Shown here piece by piece: positions 1 through 10,848 of a stretch of DNA of 31,157 bases. Each line of letters starts with the position of its first letter. Position 1 is the first letter of the stretch. The DNA is taken from positions 1 through 31,157 of the forward strand of contig NW_003150448.1 of the NCBI RefSeq assembly GCF_000003605.2, read 5' to 3'. Below the pieces are notes generated by a model that was not told the DNA's origin, did no database searches, and saw only the letters and a list, made by a program, of their open reading frames with translations. Both the position numbers and the translations under genes were made by a program. Origin of the DNA: Saccoglossus kowalevskii (Eukaryota > Hemichordata > Enteropneusta > Harrimaniidae).

Positions 1-724
1 TAAATCTGACAGTTTTGCACGAGATTTTCACAACTTTGTTTGAACTTTGTTAATCACTTTGCGATTGGGTAGTGATACAATGTACTAACATGAATAGATT
101 TTTAGACGTTTACATATTTTTGTTCTAAATTTAACTGCGGGGTTCTATATGAAATGACTTAGGGAGAATATACACGCAAATCCACCAAAATTTTCAATCG
201 CTTTTCACATTTTTAGGGTGTGTTTGTTTATTTTACGGCCGGCTCATATGACAGTCTGCTAACATGGAAGCCTTCAAATGGATTTCATTCATTTTTCATA
301 CTTTATAACTGGAGGGTGAGATATAACAACATCTTAGATAAAAAAACACGCAAATCTAACAACTTTGCAATCGGTTTGGACAACTTTACCCGCTGTTTTA
401 ACAGTTTAGACTAAAGAGCTGCTGACTGCAAAAAAACAAAAAAAAATCACCGGCTGGTTTTCTCAGGTAGACTACCATGCACGTAGTAACCTCGACCGAT
501 TGAACTTAGTTTTGAACTGGTCGATCACCTTACCACACATCTATCAGAGTTATTTGAATTTTATTGTAATTGGCGGCCATTTAATGTTTGGAAATGTTTC
601 AAAATTTTACATCCTTCGAGGGCCACTACGATATTCAAACGGCCTTTTATGATATATTTATTCATTTTTGCGAACTTTTAACTACTGGTCTCGATAATGT
701 AACAACATAGGTAACATTTCCATG
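1..724 (+). repeat. Satellite copy 1 (724 bases)
   Basis: Marked by ccaccaaaatttt, ggatttcattc, gggtgagat, catcttagat with a seven-A run, gagctgctgac, gtagactacc and gaacttagttttg. Nearly the same as copy 20 (13740-14463) from about base 50 onward, and related to copies 3 and 21. Confidence 0.97.
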
Positions 725-1445
725 TAAATCTGACAATTTTGCACGAGATTTTCACAACTTTGTTTGCACTTTGTTAATCACTTTGCGATTTGGTAGTGGT
801 ACAATGTACTAACCTAAATAGATTTTTAGACGTTTACATATTTTTGTTCTAAATTTAACTGCGGGGTTCTATATGAAATGACTTAGGGAGAATATACACG
901 CAAATCCACCAAATTTTCAATCGCTTTTCACATTTTTAGGGTGTGTTTGTTTATTTTACGGCCGGCTCATATGACAGTCTGCTAACATGGAAGCCTTCAA
1001 ATGGATTTTATTCATTTTTCATACTTTATAACTGGAGGGTTAGATATAACAACAACTTAGATAAAAACACGCAAATCTAACAACTTTGCAATCGGTTTGG
1101 ACAAGTTTACCCGCTGTTTTAACAGTTTAGACTAAAGAGGTGCAGACTGCAAAAACAAAACAAAAATCACCCGCTGGTTTTCTCAGGTAGTCTCCCATGC
1201 ACGTAGTAACCTCGACCGATTGAACTTTACTTTTGAACTGGTCGATCACCTTACCACACATCTATCAGAGTTATTTGAATTTTAATGTAATTGGCAGCCA
1301 TTTAATGTTTGGAAATGTTTCAAAATTCTACATCCTTCGAGGGCCACTACGATATTCAAATGGCCTTTTATGATATATTTATTCACTTTTGCGAACTTTT
1401 AACTACTGGTTTCGATAATGCAACAACATAGGTAACATTTCCATG
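725..1445 (+). repeat. Satellite copy 2 (721 bases)
   Basis: Marked by gatttggtagtgg, acctaaatag, a five-A run after gat, cacccgctgg, tttaatgtaattggcag and ggtttcgataatgcaac. Copy 15 (10127-10848) shares all of these. A count of this copy gives 20 CpG dinucleotides. Confidence 0.97.
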
Positions 1446-2168
1446 TAAATCTGACAGTTTTGCACGAGATTTTCACAACTTTGTTTGAACTTTGTTAATC
1501 ACTTTGCGATTGGGTAGTGATACAATGTACTAACATGAATAGATTTTTAGACGTTTACATATTTTTGTTCTAAATTTAACTGCGGGGTTCTATATGAAAT
1601 GACTTAGGGAGAATATACACGCAAATCCACCAAAATTTTCAATCGCTTTTCACATTTTTAGGGTGTGTTTGTTTATTTTACGGCCGGCTCATATGACAGT
1701 CTGCTAACATGGAAGCCTTCAAATGGATTTCATTCATTTTTCATACTTTATAACTGGAGGGTGAGATATAACAACATCTTAGATAAAAAAACACGCAAAA
1801 TCTAACAACTTTGCAATCGGTTTGGACAACTTTACCCGCTGTTTTACAGTTTAGACTAAAGAGCTGCTGACTGCAAAAAAACAAAAAAAAATCACCGGCT
1901 GATTTCTCAGGTAGACTACCATGCACGTAGTACCTCGAACGATTGAGCTTTACTTTTGAAACTGTCGATCACCTTACCACACATCTATCAGAGTTATTTG
2001 AATTTTATTGTAATTGGCGGCCATTTAATGTTTGGAAATGTTTCAAAACTCTACATCCTTCGAGGGCCACTACGATATTCAAACGGCCTTTTATGATATA
2101 TTTATTCACTTTTGCTAACTTGTAACTACTGGTCTCGATGATGTAACAACATAGGTAACATTTCCATG
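1446..2168 (+). repeat. Satellite copy 3 (723 bases)
   Basis: First half is of the copy-1 type (catcttagat, seven-A run, gagctgctgac). Second half switches to gagctttacttttgaaactg, aaactctac, cttgtaactac and gatgatgtaac, the type seen in copies 40 and 42. It carries scattered one-base changes: cgcaaaatc, gttttacag, gctgatttctc and gtacctcgaacg. Confidence 0.96.
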
Positions 2169-2894
2169 TAAATCTTACAACTTTGCACGAGATTTTCACA
2201 ACTTTGTATGCACTTTGTTTATCACTTTGCGATTGGGTAGTGATACAATGTACTAACATGAATAGATTTTTAGACGTTTACATTTTTTTGTTCTAAATTT
2301 AACTGCGGGGTTCTATATGAAATGACTTAGGGAGAATATACACGCAAATCCACCACATTTTCAACCGTTTTTCACATTTTTAGGGTGTGTTTGTTTATTT
2401 TACGGCCGGCTCATATGACAGTCTGCTAACATGGGAGGCTTCAAATGGATTTTATTCATTTTTCATACTTTATAAACTGGAGGGTTAGATATAACAACAA
2501 CTTAGATCAAATAAACACGCAAATCTACCAACTTTGCAATTGGTTTGGACAACTTTTCCCGGTGTTTTAACAGTTTAAACCTAGAGGTGCAGACTGCAAA
2601 AAGAAAAAAACCTCACTCGGCTGGTTTTCTCACGTAGTCTCCCATGCAAGTAGTAACCTCGACCGATTGAACTTAACTCTTGAACTGGTCGATCACCTTA
2701 CCACACATCTATCAGAGTTATTTGAATTTTATTGCAAATTGGCGGCCATTTAATGTTTGGAAATGTTTCAAAATTCTACATCCTTCGAGGGCCACTACGA
2801 TATTCAAATGGCCTTTTATGATATACTTATTCACTTTTGCGAACTTTTTAACTACTGGTCTCGATAATGCAACAACATAGGTAACATTTCCATC
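2169..2894 (+). repeat. Satellite copy 4 (726 bases)
   Basis: Marked by gtttatcac, acatttttttg, ccacattttcaaccg, gggaggcttc, gatcaaataaacacg and cttttcccggtg. The U2 tract reads aaaaagaaaaaaacctcac. The middle third is close to copies 8 and 35 and the first third to copy 10. One-base insertions in tttataaactgg, gcaaattgg and actttttaac explain the length. Confidence 0.95.
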
Positions 2895-3616
2895 TAAATC
2901 TGACAATTTTGCACGAGATTTTCACAACTTTGTTTGAACTTTGTTAATCACTTTGCGATTGGGTAGTGGTACAATGTACTAACATAAATAGATTTTTAGA
3001 CGTTTACATATTTTTGTTCTAAATTTAACTGCGGGGTTCTATATGAAATGACTTAGGGGAAATATACACGCAAATCCACCAAATTTTCAATCGCTTTTCA
3101 CATTTTTAGGATGTGTTTGTTTATTTTACGGCCGGCTCATATGACAGTCTGCTAACATGGAAGCCTTCAAATGGATTTTATTCATTTTTCATACTTTATA
3201 ACTGGAGGGTTAGATATAACAACAACTTAGATAAAAAACACGCAAATCTAACAACTTTGCAATCGGTTTGGACAAGTTTACCCGCTGGTTTAACAGTTTA
3301 GACTAAAGAGGTGCAGACTGCAAAAAACAAAACAAAATCTCCGGCTGGTTTTCTCAGGTAGACTCCCATGCACGTAGTAACCTCGACCGATTGAACTTTA
3401 CTTTTGAACTGGTCGATCACCTTACCACACATCTATCAGAGTTATTTGAATTTGATTGTAATTGGCGGCCATTTAATGTTTGGAAATGTTTCAAAATTTA
3501 ACATCCTTCGAGGGCCACTACGATATTCAAACGGCCTTTTATGATATATTTATTCACTTTTCCGAACTTTTAACTAATGGTCTCGATAATGTAACAACAT
3601 AGGTAACATTTCCATG
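2895..3616 (+). repeat. Satellite copy 5 (722 bases)
   Basis: Marked by catctaaatctg at its start, tttgaacttt, aggggaaatatac, ggatgtgtttg, cgctggtttaac, aaaatctccggctgg, aaatttaac and cttttccgaac. Shares the rare ggatgtg and ctccggctgg combination only with copy 41, about 26 kb away. Confidence 0.97.
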
Positions 3617-4339
3617 TAAATCTGACAATTTTGCACGAGATTTTCACAACTTTGTTTGCACTTTGTTAATCACTTTGCGATTGGGTCGTGGTACAATGTA
3701 CTAACATAAATAGATTTTTAGACGTTTACATATTTTTGTTCTAAATTTAACTGCGGGGTTCTATATGAAATGACTTAGGGAGAATATACACGCAAATACA
3801 CCAAATTTTCAATCGCTTTTCACATTTTTAGGGTATGTTTGTTTATTTTACGTCCGGCTCATATGACAGTCTGCTAACATGGAAGCCTTCAAATGGATTT
3901 TATTCATTTTTCATACTTTATAACTGGAGGGTTAGATATAACAACAACTTAGATAAAAAACACGCAAATCTAACAACTTTGCAATCGGTTTGGACAACTT
4001 TAACCGCTGTTTTAACAGTTTAGACTAAAGAGGTGCAGACTGCAAAAAACAAAAAAACTTTACCGGCTGGTTTTCTCAGGTAGTCTCCCATGCAAGTAGT
4101 AACCTCGACCGATTGAGCTTTACTTTTGAAAATGGTCGATCACCTTACCACACATCTATCAGAGTTATTTGAATTTCATTGTAATTGGCGGCCATTTAAT
4201 GTTTGGAAATGTTTCAAAACTCTACATCCTTCTAGGGCCACTACGATATTCAAACGGCCTTTTATGATATATTTATTCACTTTCGCTAACTTTTAACTAC
4301 TGGTCTCGATAATGTAACAACATAGGTAACATTTCCATG
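3617..4339 (+). repeat. Satellite copy 6 (723 bases)
   Basis: Marked by cgcaaatacacc, gggtatgtttg (an ATG in place of GTG), acgtccggc, ctttaaccgc, aaaaaaactttaccgg, gagctttacttttgaaaatgg, tttcattg and ttcgctaac. Its closest relative is copy 40 (28197-28916). Confidence 0.97.
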
Positions 4340-5062
4340 TAAATCTTACAACTTTGCACGAGATTTTCACAACTTTGTTTGCACTTTGTTAATCACTTTG
4401 CGATTGGGTCGTGGTACAATGTACTAACATAAATAGATTTTTAGACGTTTACATATTTTTGTTCTAAATTTAACTGCAGAGTTTTATATGAAATGACTTA
4501 GGAAGAATATACACGAAAATCCCCCAAATATTCAATCGCTTTTCACATTTTTAGGGTGTGTTTGTTTATTTTACGGCCGGCTCATATGACAGTCTGCTAA
4601 CATGGAAGCCTTCAAATGGATTTTATTCATTTTTCATACTTTATAACTGGAGGGTTAGATATAACAACAACTTAGATAAAAAACACGCAAATCTAACAAC
4701 TTTGCAATCGGTTTGGACACGTTTACCCGCTGTTTTAACAGTTTAGACTAAAGAGGTGCAGACTGCAAAAAACAAAACAAAAATCACCCGCTAGTTTTCT
4801 CAGGTAGTCTCCCATGCATGTAGTAACCTCGACCGATTGAACTTTACTTTTGAACTGGTCGATCACCTTACCACACATCTATCAGAGTTATTTGAATTTG
4901 ATTGTAATTGGCGGCCATTTAATGTTTGGAAATGTTTCAAAATTCTACATCCTTCGAGGGCCACTACGATATTCAAACGGCCTTTTATGATATATTTATT
5001 CACTTTTGCGAACTTTTAACTAATGGTCTCGATAATGTAACAACATAGGTAAAATTTCCATG
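4340..5062 (+). repeat. Satellite copy 7 (723 bases)
   Basis: Private changes: gcagagttttatatg, aggaagaatatac, aatcccccaaatattc and gacacgtttaccc. Otherwise it has cacccgctag, catgtag, tttgattg, ctaatgg and ggtaaaatttcc. Confidence 0.96.
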
Positions 5063-5789
5063 TAAATCTGACAATTTTGCACGAGATTTTCACAACTTTG
5101 TATGCACTTTGTTAATCACTTTGCGATTGGGTCGTGGTACAATGTACTAACATGAATAGATTTTTAGACGTTTACATATTTTTGTTCTAAATTTAACTGC
5201 GGGGTTCTATATGAAATGACTTAGGGAGAATATACACGCAAATCCACCAAATTTTCAATCGCTTTTCACATTTTTAGGGTGTGTTTGTTTATTTTACGGC
5301 CGGCTCATATGACAGTCTGCTAACATGGGAGGCTTCAAATGGATTTTATTCATTTTTCATACTTTATAACTGGAGGGTTAGATATAACAACAACTTAGAT
5401 CAAATAAACACGCAAATCTACCAACTTTGCAATTGGTTTGGACAACTTTTTCCCGGTGTTTTAACAGTTTAGACTAAAGAGGTGCAGACTGCAAAAAACA
5501 AAACAAAAATCACCCGCTAGTTTTCTCAATTAGTCTCCCATGCATGTAGTAACCTCGACCGATTGAAATTTACTTTTGAACTGGTCGATCACCATACCAC
5601 ACATCTATCAGAGTTATTTGAATTTTATTGTAATTGGCGGCCATTTAATGTTTGGAAATATTTCAAAATTTTAAATCCTTCGAGGGCCACCTACGATATT
5701 CAAACGGCCTTTTATGATATATTTATTCACTTTTGCGAACTTTTAACTACTGGTCTCGATAATGTAACAACATAGGTAACATTTCCATG
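5063..5789 (+). repeat. Satellite copy 8 (727 bases)
   Basis: Carries gggaggcttc and gatcaaataaacacg as in copies 4 and 35, then returns to the main type. Private changes: ctttttcccgg, tctcaattag, gaaatttac, caccatacc, gaaatatttc, aattttaaatcc and ggccacctacg. Confidence 0.95.
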
Positions 5790-6512
5790 TAAATCTGACA
5801 ATTTTGCACGAGATTTTCACAACTTTGTTTGCACTTTGTTAATCACTTTGCGATTGGGTAGTGGTTCAATGTACTAACATAAATAGATTTTTAGACGTTT
5901 ACATATTTTTGTTCTAAATTTAACTGCGGGGTTCTATATGAAACGACTTAGGGGGAATATACACGCAAATCCACCAAATTTTCAATCGCTTTTCACATTT
6001 TTAGGGTGTGTTTGTTTATTTTACGGCCGGCTCATATGACAGTCTGCTAACATGGAAGCCTTCAAATGGATTTTATTCATTTTTCATACTTTATAACTGG
6101 AGGGTTAGATATAACAACAACTTAGATAAAAAACACGCAAATCTAACAACTTTGCAATCGGTTTGGACAAGTTTACCCGCTGTTTTAACAGTTTAGACTA
6201 AAGAGGTGCAGACTGCAAAAAACAAAACAAAAATCACCCGCTAGTTTTCTCAGGTAGTCTCCCATGCATGTAGTAACCTCGACCGATTGAACTTTACTTT
6301 TGAACTGGTCGATCACCTTACCACACATCTATCAGAGTTATTTGAATTTTATTGTAATTGGCAGCCATTTAATGTTTGGAAATGTTTCAAAACTCTACAT
6401 CCTTCTAGGGCCACTACGATATTCAAACGGCCTTTTATGATATATTTATTCACTTTCGCTAACTTTTAACTACTGGTCTCGATAATGTAACAACATAGGT
6501 AACATTTCCATG
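5790..6512 (+). repeat. Satellite copy 9 (723 bases)
   Basis: Marked by gaaacgactta with aggggg, caagtttaccc, cacccgctag, catgtag, tttattgtaattggcag and aaactctac. Matches copy 13, four repeats downstream. The private change ggttcaatgtac breaks the near-palindrome gtacaatgtac. Confidence 0.96.
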
Positions 6513-7233
6513 TAAATCTTACAACTTTGCACGAGATTTTCACAACTTTGTATGCACTTTGTTTATCACTTTGCGATTGGGTAGTGATACAATGTACTAA
6601 CATGAATAGATTTTTAGACGTTTACATTTTTTTGTTCTAAATTTAACTGCGGGGTTCTATATGAAATGACTTAGGGAGAATATACACGCAAATCCACCAC
6701 ATTTTCAACCGTTTTTCACATTTTTAGGGTGTGTTTGTTTATTTTACTGCCGGCTCATATGACAGTCTGCTAACATGGGAGGCTTCAAATGGATTTTATT
6801 CATTTTTCATACTTTATAACTGGAGGGTTAGATATAACAACAACTTAGATAAAAACACGCAAATCTAACAACTTTGCAATCGGTTTGGACAACTTTACAC
6901 GCTGTTTTAACAGTTTAGACTAAAGAGGTGTAGACTGCAAAAAACAAAAAGAAATCACCGGCAGGTTTTCTCATTTAGTCTCCCATGCAAGTAGTAACCT
7001 CGACCGATTGAACTTAACTATTGAACTGGTCGATCACCTTACCACACATCTATCAGAGTTATTTGAATTTTATTGCAATTGGCGGCCATTTAATGTTTGG
7101 AAATGTTTCAAAATTCTACATCCTTCGAGGGCCACTACGATATTCAAATGGCCTTTTATGATATATTTATTCACTTTCGCTAACTTTTAACTACTGGTCT
7201 CGATAATGTAACTACATAGGTAACATTTCCATG
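6513..7233 (+). repeat. Satellite copy 10 (721 bases)
   Basis: First third as copy 4 (gtttatcac, acatttttttg, ttcaaccgttt). Private or rare: ttttactgccggc, ctttacacgctg, gaggtgtagac, aaaaagaaatcaccggcagg (shared with copy 26), gaacttaactattg and gtaactacatagg. Five-A run after gat. Confidence 0.96.
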
Positions 7234-7957
7234 TAAATCTTACAACTTTGCACGAGATTTTCACAACTTTGTTTGCACTTTGTTAATCACTTTGCGATTG
7301 GGTCGTGGTACAATGTACTAACATAAATAGATTTTTAGACGTTTACATATTTTTGTTCTAAATTTAACTGCAGGGTTTTATATGAAATGACTTAGGGAGA
7401 ATATACACGAAAATCCACCAAATTTTCAATCGCTTTTCACATTTTTAGGGTGTGTTTGTTTATTTTACGGCCGGCTCATATGACAGTCTGCTAACATGGA
7501 AGCCTTCAAATGGATTTTATTCATTTTTCATACTTTATAACTGGAGGGTTAGATATAACAACAACTTTGATAAAAAACACGCAAATCTAACAACTTTGCA
7601 ATCGGTTTGGACAACTTTAACCGCTGTTTTAACAGTTTAGACTAAAGAGGTGCAGACTGCAAAAAAACAAAAAAAAATTACCGGCTGGTTTTCTCAGGTA
7701 GTCTCCCATGCAAGTAGTAACCTCGACCGATGGAGCTTTACTTTTGAAAATGGTCGATCACCTTACCACACATCTATCAGAGTTATTTGAATTTCAATGT
7801 AATTGGCGGCCATTTAATGTTTGGAAATGTTTCAAAACTCTACATCCTTCTAGGGCCACTACGATATTCAAACGGCCTTTTATGATATATTTATTCACTT
7901 TCGCTAACTTTTAACTACTGGTCTCGATAATGTAACAACATAGGTAACATTTCCATG
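7234..7957 (+). repeat. Satellite copy 11 (724 bases)
   Basis: Marked by gcagggttttatatg, cacgaaaatcc, caactttgat, ctttaaccgc, aaattaccggctgg, caagtag, cgatggagcttt and tttcaatg. Essentially identical to copy 17 and close to copies 27 and 33. Confidence 0.97.
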
Positions 7958-8680
7958 TAAATCTGACAACTTTGCACGAGATTTTCACAACTTTGTTTGC
8001 ACTTTGTTAATCACTTTGCGATTGGGTCGTGGTACAATGTACTAACATAAATAGATTTTTAGACGTTTACATATTTTTGTTCTAAATTTAACTGCAGGGT
8101 TTTATATGAAATGACTTAGGGAGAATATACACGAAAATCCACCAAATTTTCAATCGCTTTTCACATTTTTAGGGTGTGTTTGTTTATTTTACGGCCGGCT
8201 CATATGACAGTCTGCTAACATGGAAGCCATCAAATGGATTTTATTCATTTTTCATACTTTATAACTGGAGGGTTAGATATAACAACAACTTGGATAAAAA
8301 ACACGCAAATCTAACAACTTTGCAATCGGTTTGGACAAGTTTACCCGCTGTTTTAACAGTTTAGACTAAAGAGGTGCAGACTGCAAAAAACAAAACAAAA
8401 ATCACCCGCTAGTTTTCTCAGGTAGTCTCCCATGCACGTAGTAACCTCGACCGATTGAACTTTACTTTTGAACTGGTCGATCACCTTACCACACATCTAT
8501 CAGAGTTATTTGAATTTGATTGCAATTGGCGGCCATTTAATGTTTGGAAATGTTTCAAAATTCTACATCCTTCGAGGGCCACTACGATATTCAAATGGCC
8601 TTTTATGATATATTTATTCACTTTTGCGAACTTTTAACTACTGGTCTCGATAATGCAACAACATAGGTAAAATTTCCATC
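7958..8680 (+). repeat. Satellite copy 12 (723 bases)
   Basis: Marked by ctgacaactttg, gcagggtttt, gaagccatc, caacttggat, cacccgctag, tttgattgcaattgg and aaatggcc. The gaagccatc plus cttggat pair also marks copies 18, 28 and 34. Confidence 0.97.
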
Positions 8681-8811
8681 TAAATCTGACAATTTTGCAC
8701 GAGATTTTCACAACTTTGTTTGAACTTTGTTAATCACTTTGCGATTGGGTAGTGGTACAATGTACTAACATAAATAGATTTTTAGACGTTTACATATTTT
8801 TGTTCTAAATT

Positions 8812-8984
8812 TAACTGCGGGGTTCTATATGAAACGACTTAGGGGGAATATACACGCAAATCCACCAAATTTTCAATCGCTTTTCACATTTTTAGGGTGT
8901 GTTTGTTTATTTTACGGCCGGCTCATATGACAGTCTGCTAACATGGAAGCCTTCAAATGGATTTTATTCATTTTTCATACTTTA
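8812..8984 (+). repeat. Sub-unit U1 of the monomer (reference copy), ~173 bases
   Basis: First of four related units, from taactgcgggg to the next taactgg. It shows the shared landmarks: the taact head, cgcaaatcc at offset 43, and ctaacat at offset 126. The stretch from cacgcaaatccaccaaat onward matches the equivalent stretch of U2 (cacgcaaatctaacaact) at roughly four of five positions over about 32 bases. It also contains the hexamer palindromes cggccg and gccggc and the octamer palindrome tcatatga, which the other units lack. The same four-unit layout applies to every copy in the window. Confidence 0.85.
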
Positions 8985-9192
8985 TAACTGGAGGGTTAGA
9001 TATAACAACAACTTAGATAAAAAACACGCAAATCTAACAACTTTGCAATCGGTTTGGACAAGTTTACCCGCTGTTTTAACAGTTTAGACTAAAGAGGTGC
9101 AGACTGCAAAAAACAAAACAAAAATCACCCGCTAGTTTTCTCAGGTAGTCTCCCATGCATGTAGTAACCTCGACCGATTGAACTTTACTTTT
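8985..9192 (+). repeat. Sub-unit U2 of the monomer, ~208 bases, with A-rich insertion
   Basis: Second unit, headed taactggagggttag. It has cgcaaatct at offset 42, as in U1 and U4, but its gtaacct landmark lies at offset 179 instead of about 112-130. The extra length surrounds an A-rich tract (about 9107-9124) and the following cacccgc segment, so U2 looks like a basic unit with an insertion or local expansion of 30-50 bases. Its aaatctaacaactttgca is 17 of 18 identical to aaatcttacaactttgca in U4 (about 9405-9422). Confidence 0.85.
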
Positions 9193-9357
9193 GAACTGGT
9201 CGATCACCTTACCACACATCTATCAGAGTTATTTGAATTTTATTGTAATTGGCAGCCATTTAATGTTTGGAAATGTTTCAAAACTCTACATCCTTCTAGG
9301 GCCACTACGATATTCAAACGGCCTTTTATGATATATTTATTCACTTTCGCTAACTTT
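9193..9357 (+). repeat. Sub-unit U3 of the monomer, ~165 bases, most diverged
   Basis: Third unit, headed gaactggtcgatcacc. The segment tttgaattttattgtaattgg lines up with the cgcaaatct...gcaatcgg segment of U2 if about five bases are missing. The ctacgatattcaaacgg segment at offset 112 lines up with ctaacatggaagccttcaaatgg of U1. Its tail (ttttatgatatatttattcac) resembles the tail of U1 (ttttattcatttttcatac). It is the shortest unit and its kinship is the least obvious of the four. Confidence 0.7.
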
Positions 9358-9534
9358 TAACTACTGGTCTCGATAATGTAACAACATAGGTAACATTTCC
9401 ATGTAAATCTTACAACTTTGCACGAGATTTTCACAACTTTGTTTGCACTTTGTTAATCACTTTGCGATTGGGTCGTGGTACAATGTACTAACATAAATAG
9501 ATTTTTAGACGTTTACATATTTTTGTTCTAAATT
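9358..9534 (+). repeat. Sub-unit U4 of the monomer, ~177 bases
   Basis: Fourth unit, headed taactactggtctcg. It has tgtaaatct at offset 44 and ctaacat at offset 130, matching U1 (43 and 126). acaatgtactaacataaata corresponds to acagtctgctaacatggaag in U1. The near-palindrome gtacaatgtac is in this unit. The unit ends where the next copy's U1 begins (taactgcag at 9535), closing a 723-base cycle. Confidence 0.85.
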
Positions 9535-10126
9535 TAACTGCAGGGTTTTATATGAAATGACTTAGGGAGAATATACACGAAAATCCACCAAATTTTCAAT
9601 CGCTTTTCACATTTTTAGGGTGTGTTTGTTTATTTTACGGCCGGCTCATATGACAGTCTGCTAACATGGAAGCTTTCAAATGGATTTCATTCATTTTTCA
9701 TACTTTATAACTGGAGGGTGAGATATAACAACAACTTAGATAAAAAAACACGCAAATCTAACAACTTTGCAATCGGTTTGGACAAGTTTACCCGCTGTTT
9801 TAACAGTTTAGACTAAAGAGGTGCAGACTGCAAAAACAAAACAAAAATCACCCGCTGGTTTTCTCAGGTAGTCTCCCATGCACGTAGTAACCTCGACCGA
9901 TTGAACTTTACTTTTGAACTGGTCGATCACCTTACCACACATCTATCAGAGTTATTTGAATTTTATTGTAATTGGCAGCCATTTAATGTTTGGAAATGTT
10001 TCAAAATTCTACATCCTTCGAGGGCCACTACGATATTCAAACGGCCTTTTATGATATATTTATTCATTTTTGCGAACTTTTAACTACTGGTCTCGATAAT
10101 GTAACAACATAGGTAACATTTCCATG
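9404..10126 (+). repeat. Satellite copy 14 (723 bases), mosaic
   Basis: First third is of the copy-11 type (gcagggtttt, cacgaaaatcc). The middle switches to the copy-1 type (ggatttcattc, gggtgagat, seven-A run). The rest is of the copy-2 type (cacccgctgg, ttggcag). Private gaagctttc. A clear recombinant between variants. Confidence 0.96.
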
Positions 10127-10848
10127 TAAATCTGACAATTTTGCACGAGATTTTCACAACTTTGTTTGCACTTTGTTAATCACTTTGCGATTTGGTAGTG
10201 GTACAATGTACTAACCTAAATAGATTTTTAGACGTTTACATATTTTTGTTCTAAATTTAACTGCGGGGTTCTATATGAAATGACTTAGGGAGAATATACA
10301 CGCAAATCCACCAAATTTTCAATCGGTTTTTCACATTTTTAGGGTGTGTTTGTTTATTTTACGGCCGGCTCATATGACAGTCTGCTAACATGGAAGCCTT
10401 CAAATGGATTTTATTCATTTTTCATACTTTATAACTGGAGGGTTAGATATAACAACAACTTAGATAAAAACACGCAAATCTAACAACTTTGCAATCGGTT
10501 TGGACAAGTTTACCCGCTGTTTTAACAGTTTAGACTAAAGAGGTGCAGACTGCAAAAACAAAACAAAAATCACCCGCTGGTTTTCTCAGGTAGTCTCCCA
10601 TGCACGTAGTAACCTCGACCGATTGAACTTTACTTTTGAACTGGTCGATCACCTTACCACACATCTATCAGAGTTATTTGAATTTTAATGTAATTGGCAG
10701 CCATTTAATGTTTGGAAATGTTTCAAAATTCTACATCCTTCGAGGGCCACTACGATATTCAAATGGCCTTTTATGATATATTTATTCACTTTTGCGAACT
10801 TTTAACTACTGGTTTCGATAATGCAACAACATAGGTAACATTTCCATG
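10127..10848 (+). repeat. Satellite copy 15 (722 bases)
   Basis: Copy-2 type throughout (gatttggtag, acctaaatag, five-A run, tttaatg, ggtttcgataatgcaac). Differs by atcggtttttcac at about 10324, one base longer than copy 2 there. Confidence 0.97.

Larger units (their letters stand above)
8681..9403 (+). repeat. Satellite copy 13 (723 bases), reference for sub-units
   Basis: Starts taaatctgac after a catc variant, has tttgaacttt, gaaacgactta and aggggg, then follows copy 9 through caagtttaccc, catgtag, tttattg and ttcgctaac. No private indels were noticed, so it was used for the sub-unit coordinates. Confidence 0.97.

Noticed and set aside
1048..1060. Telomere-like motifs (ttaggg, gggtta) in the monomer
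   Set aside because: Only isolated single hexamers per copy (cttagggaga, tttagggtg, agggttag); never in tandem, so not telomeric or interstitial telomere repeat.
1336..1353. CENP-B box-like motif at ccttcgagggccactac
   Set aside because: It has TTCG but lacks the required A and the CGGG half of the consensus, so it does not qualify.
2005..2259. Reverse-strand open frames of 60-84 codons (for example 2005-2259, 25259-25486, 30198-30452)
   Set aside because: Shadows of the same repeat on the other strand, present only in copies with the gatgatgtaac or divergent variants and broken in the others.
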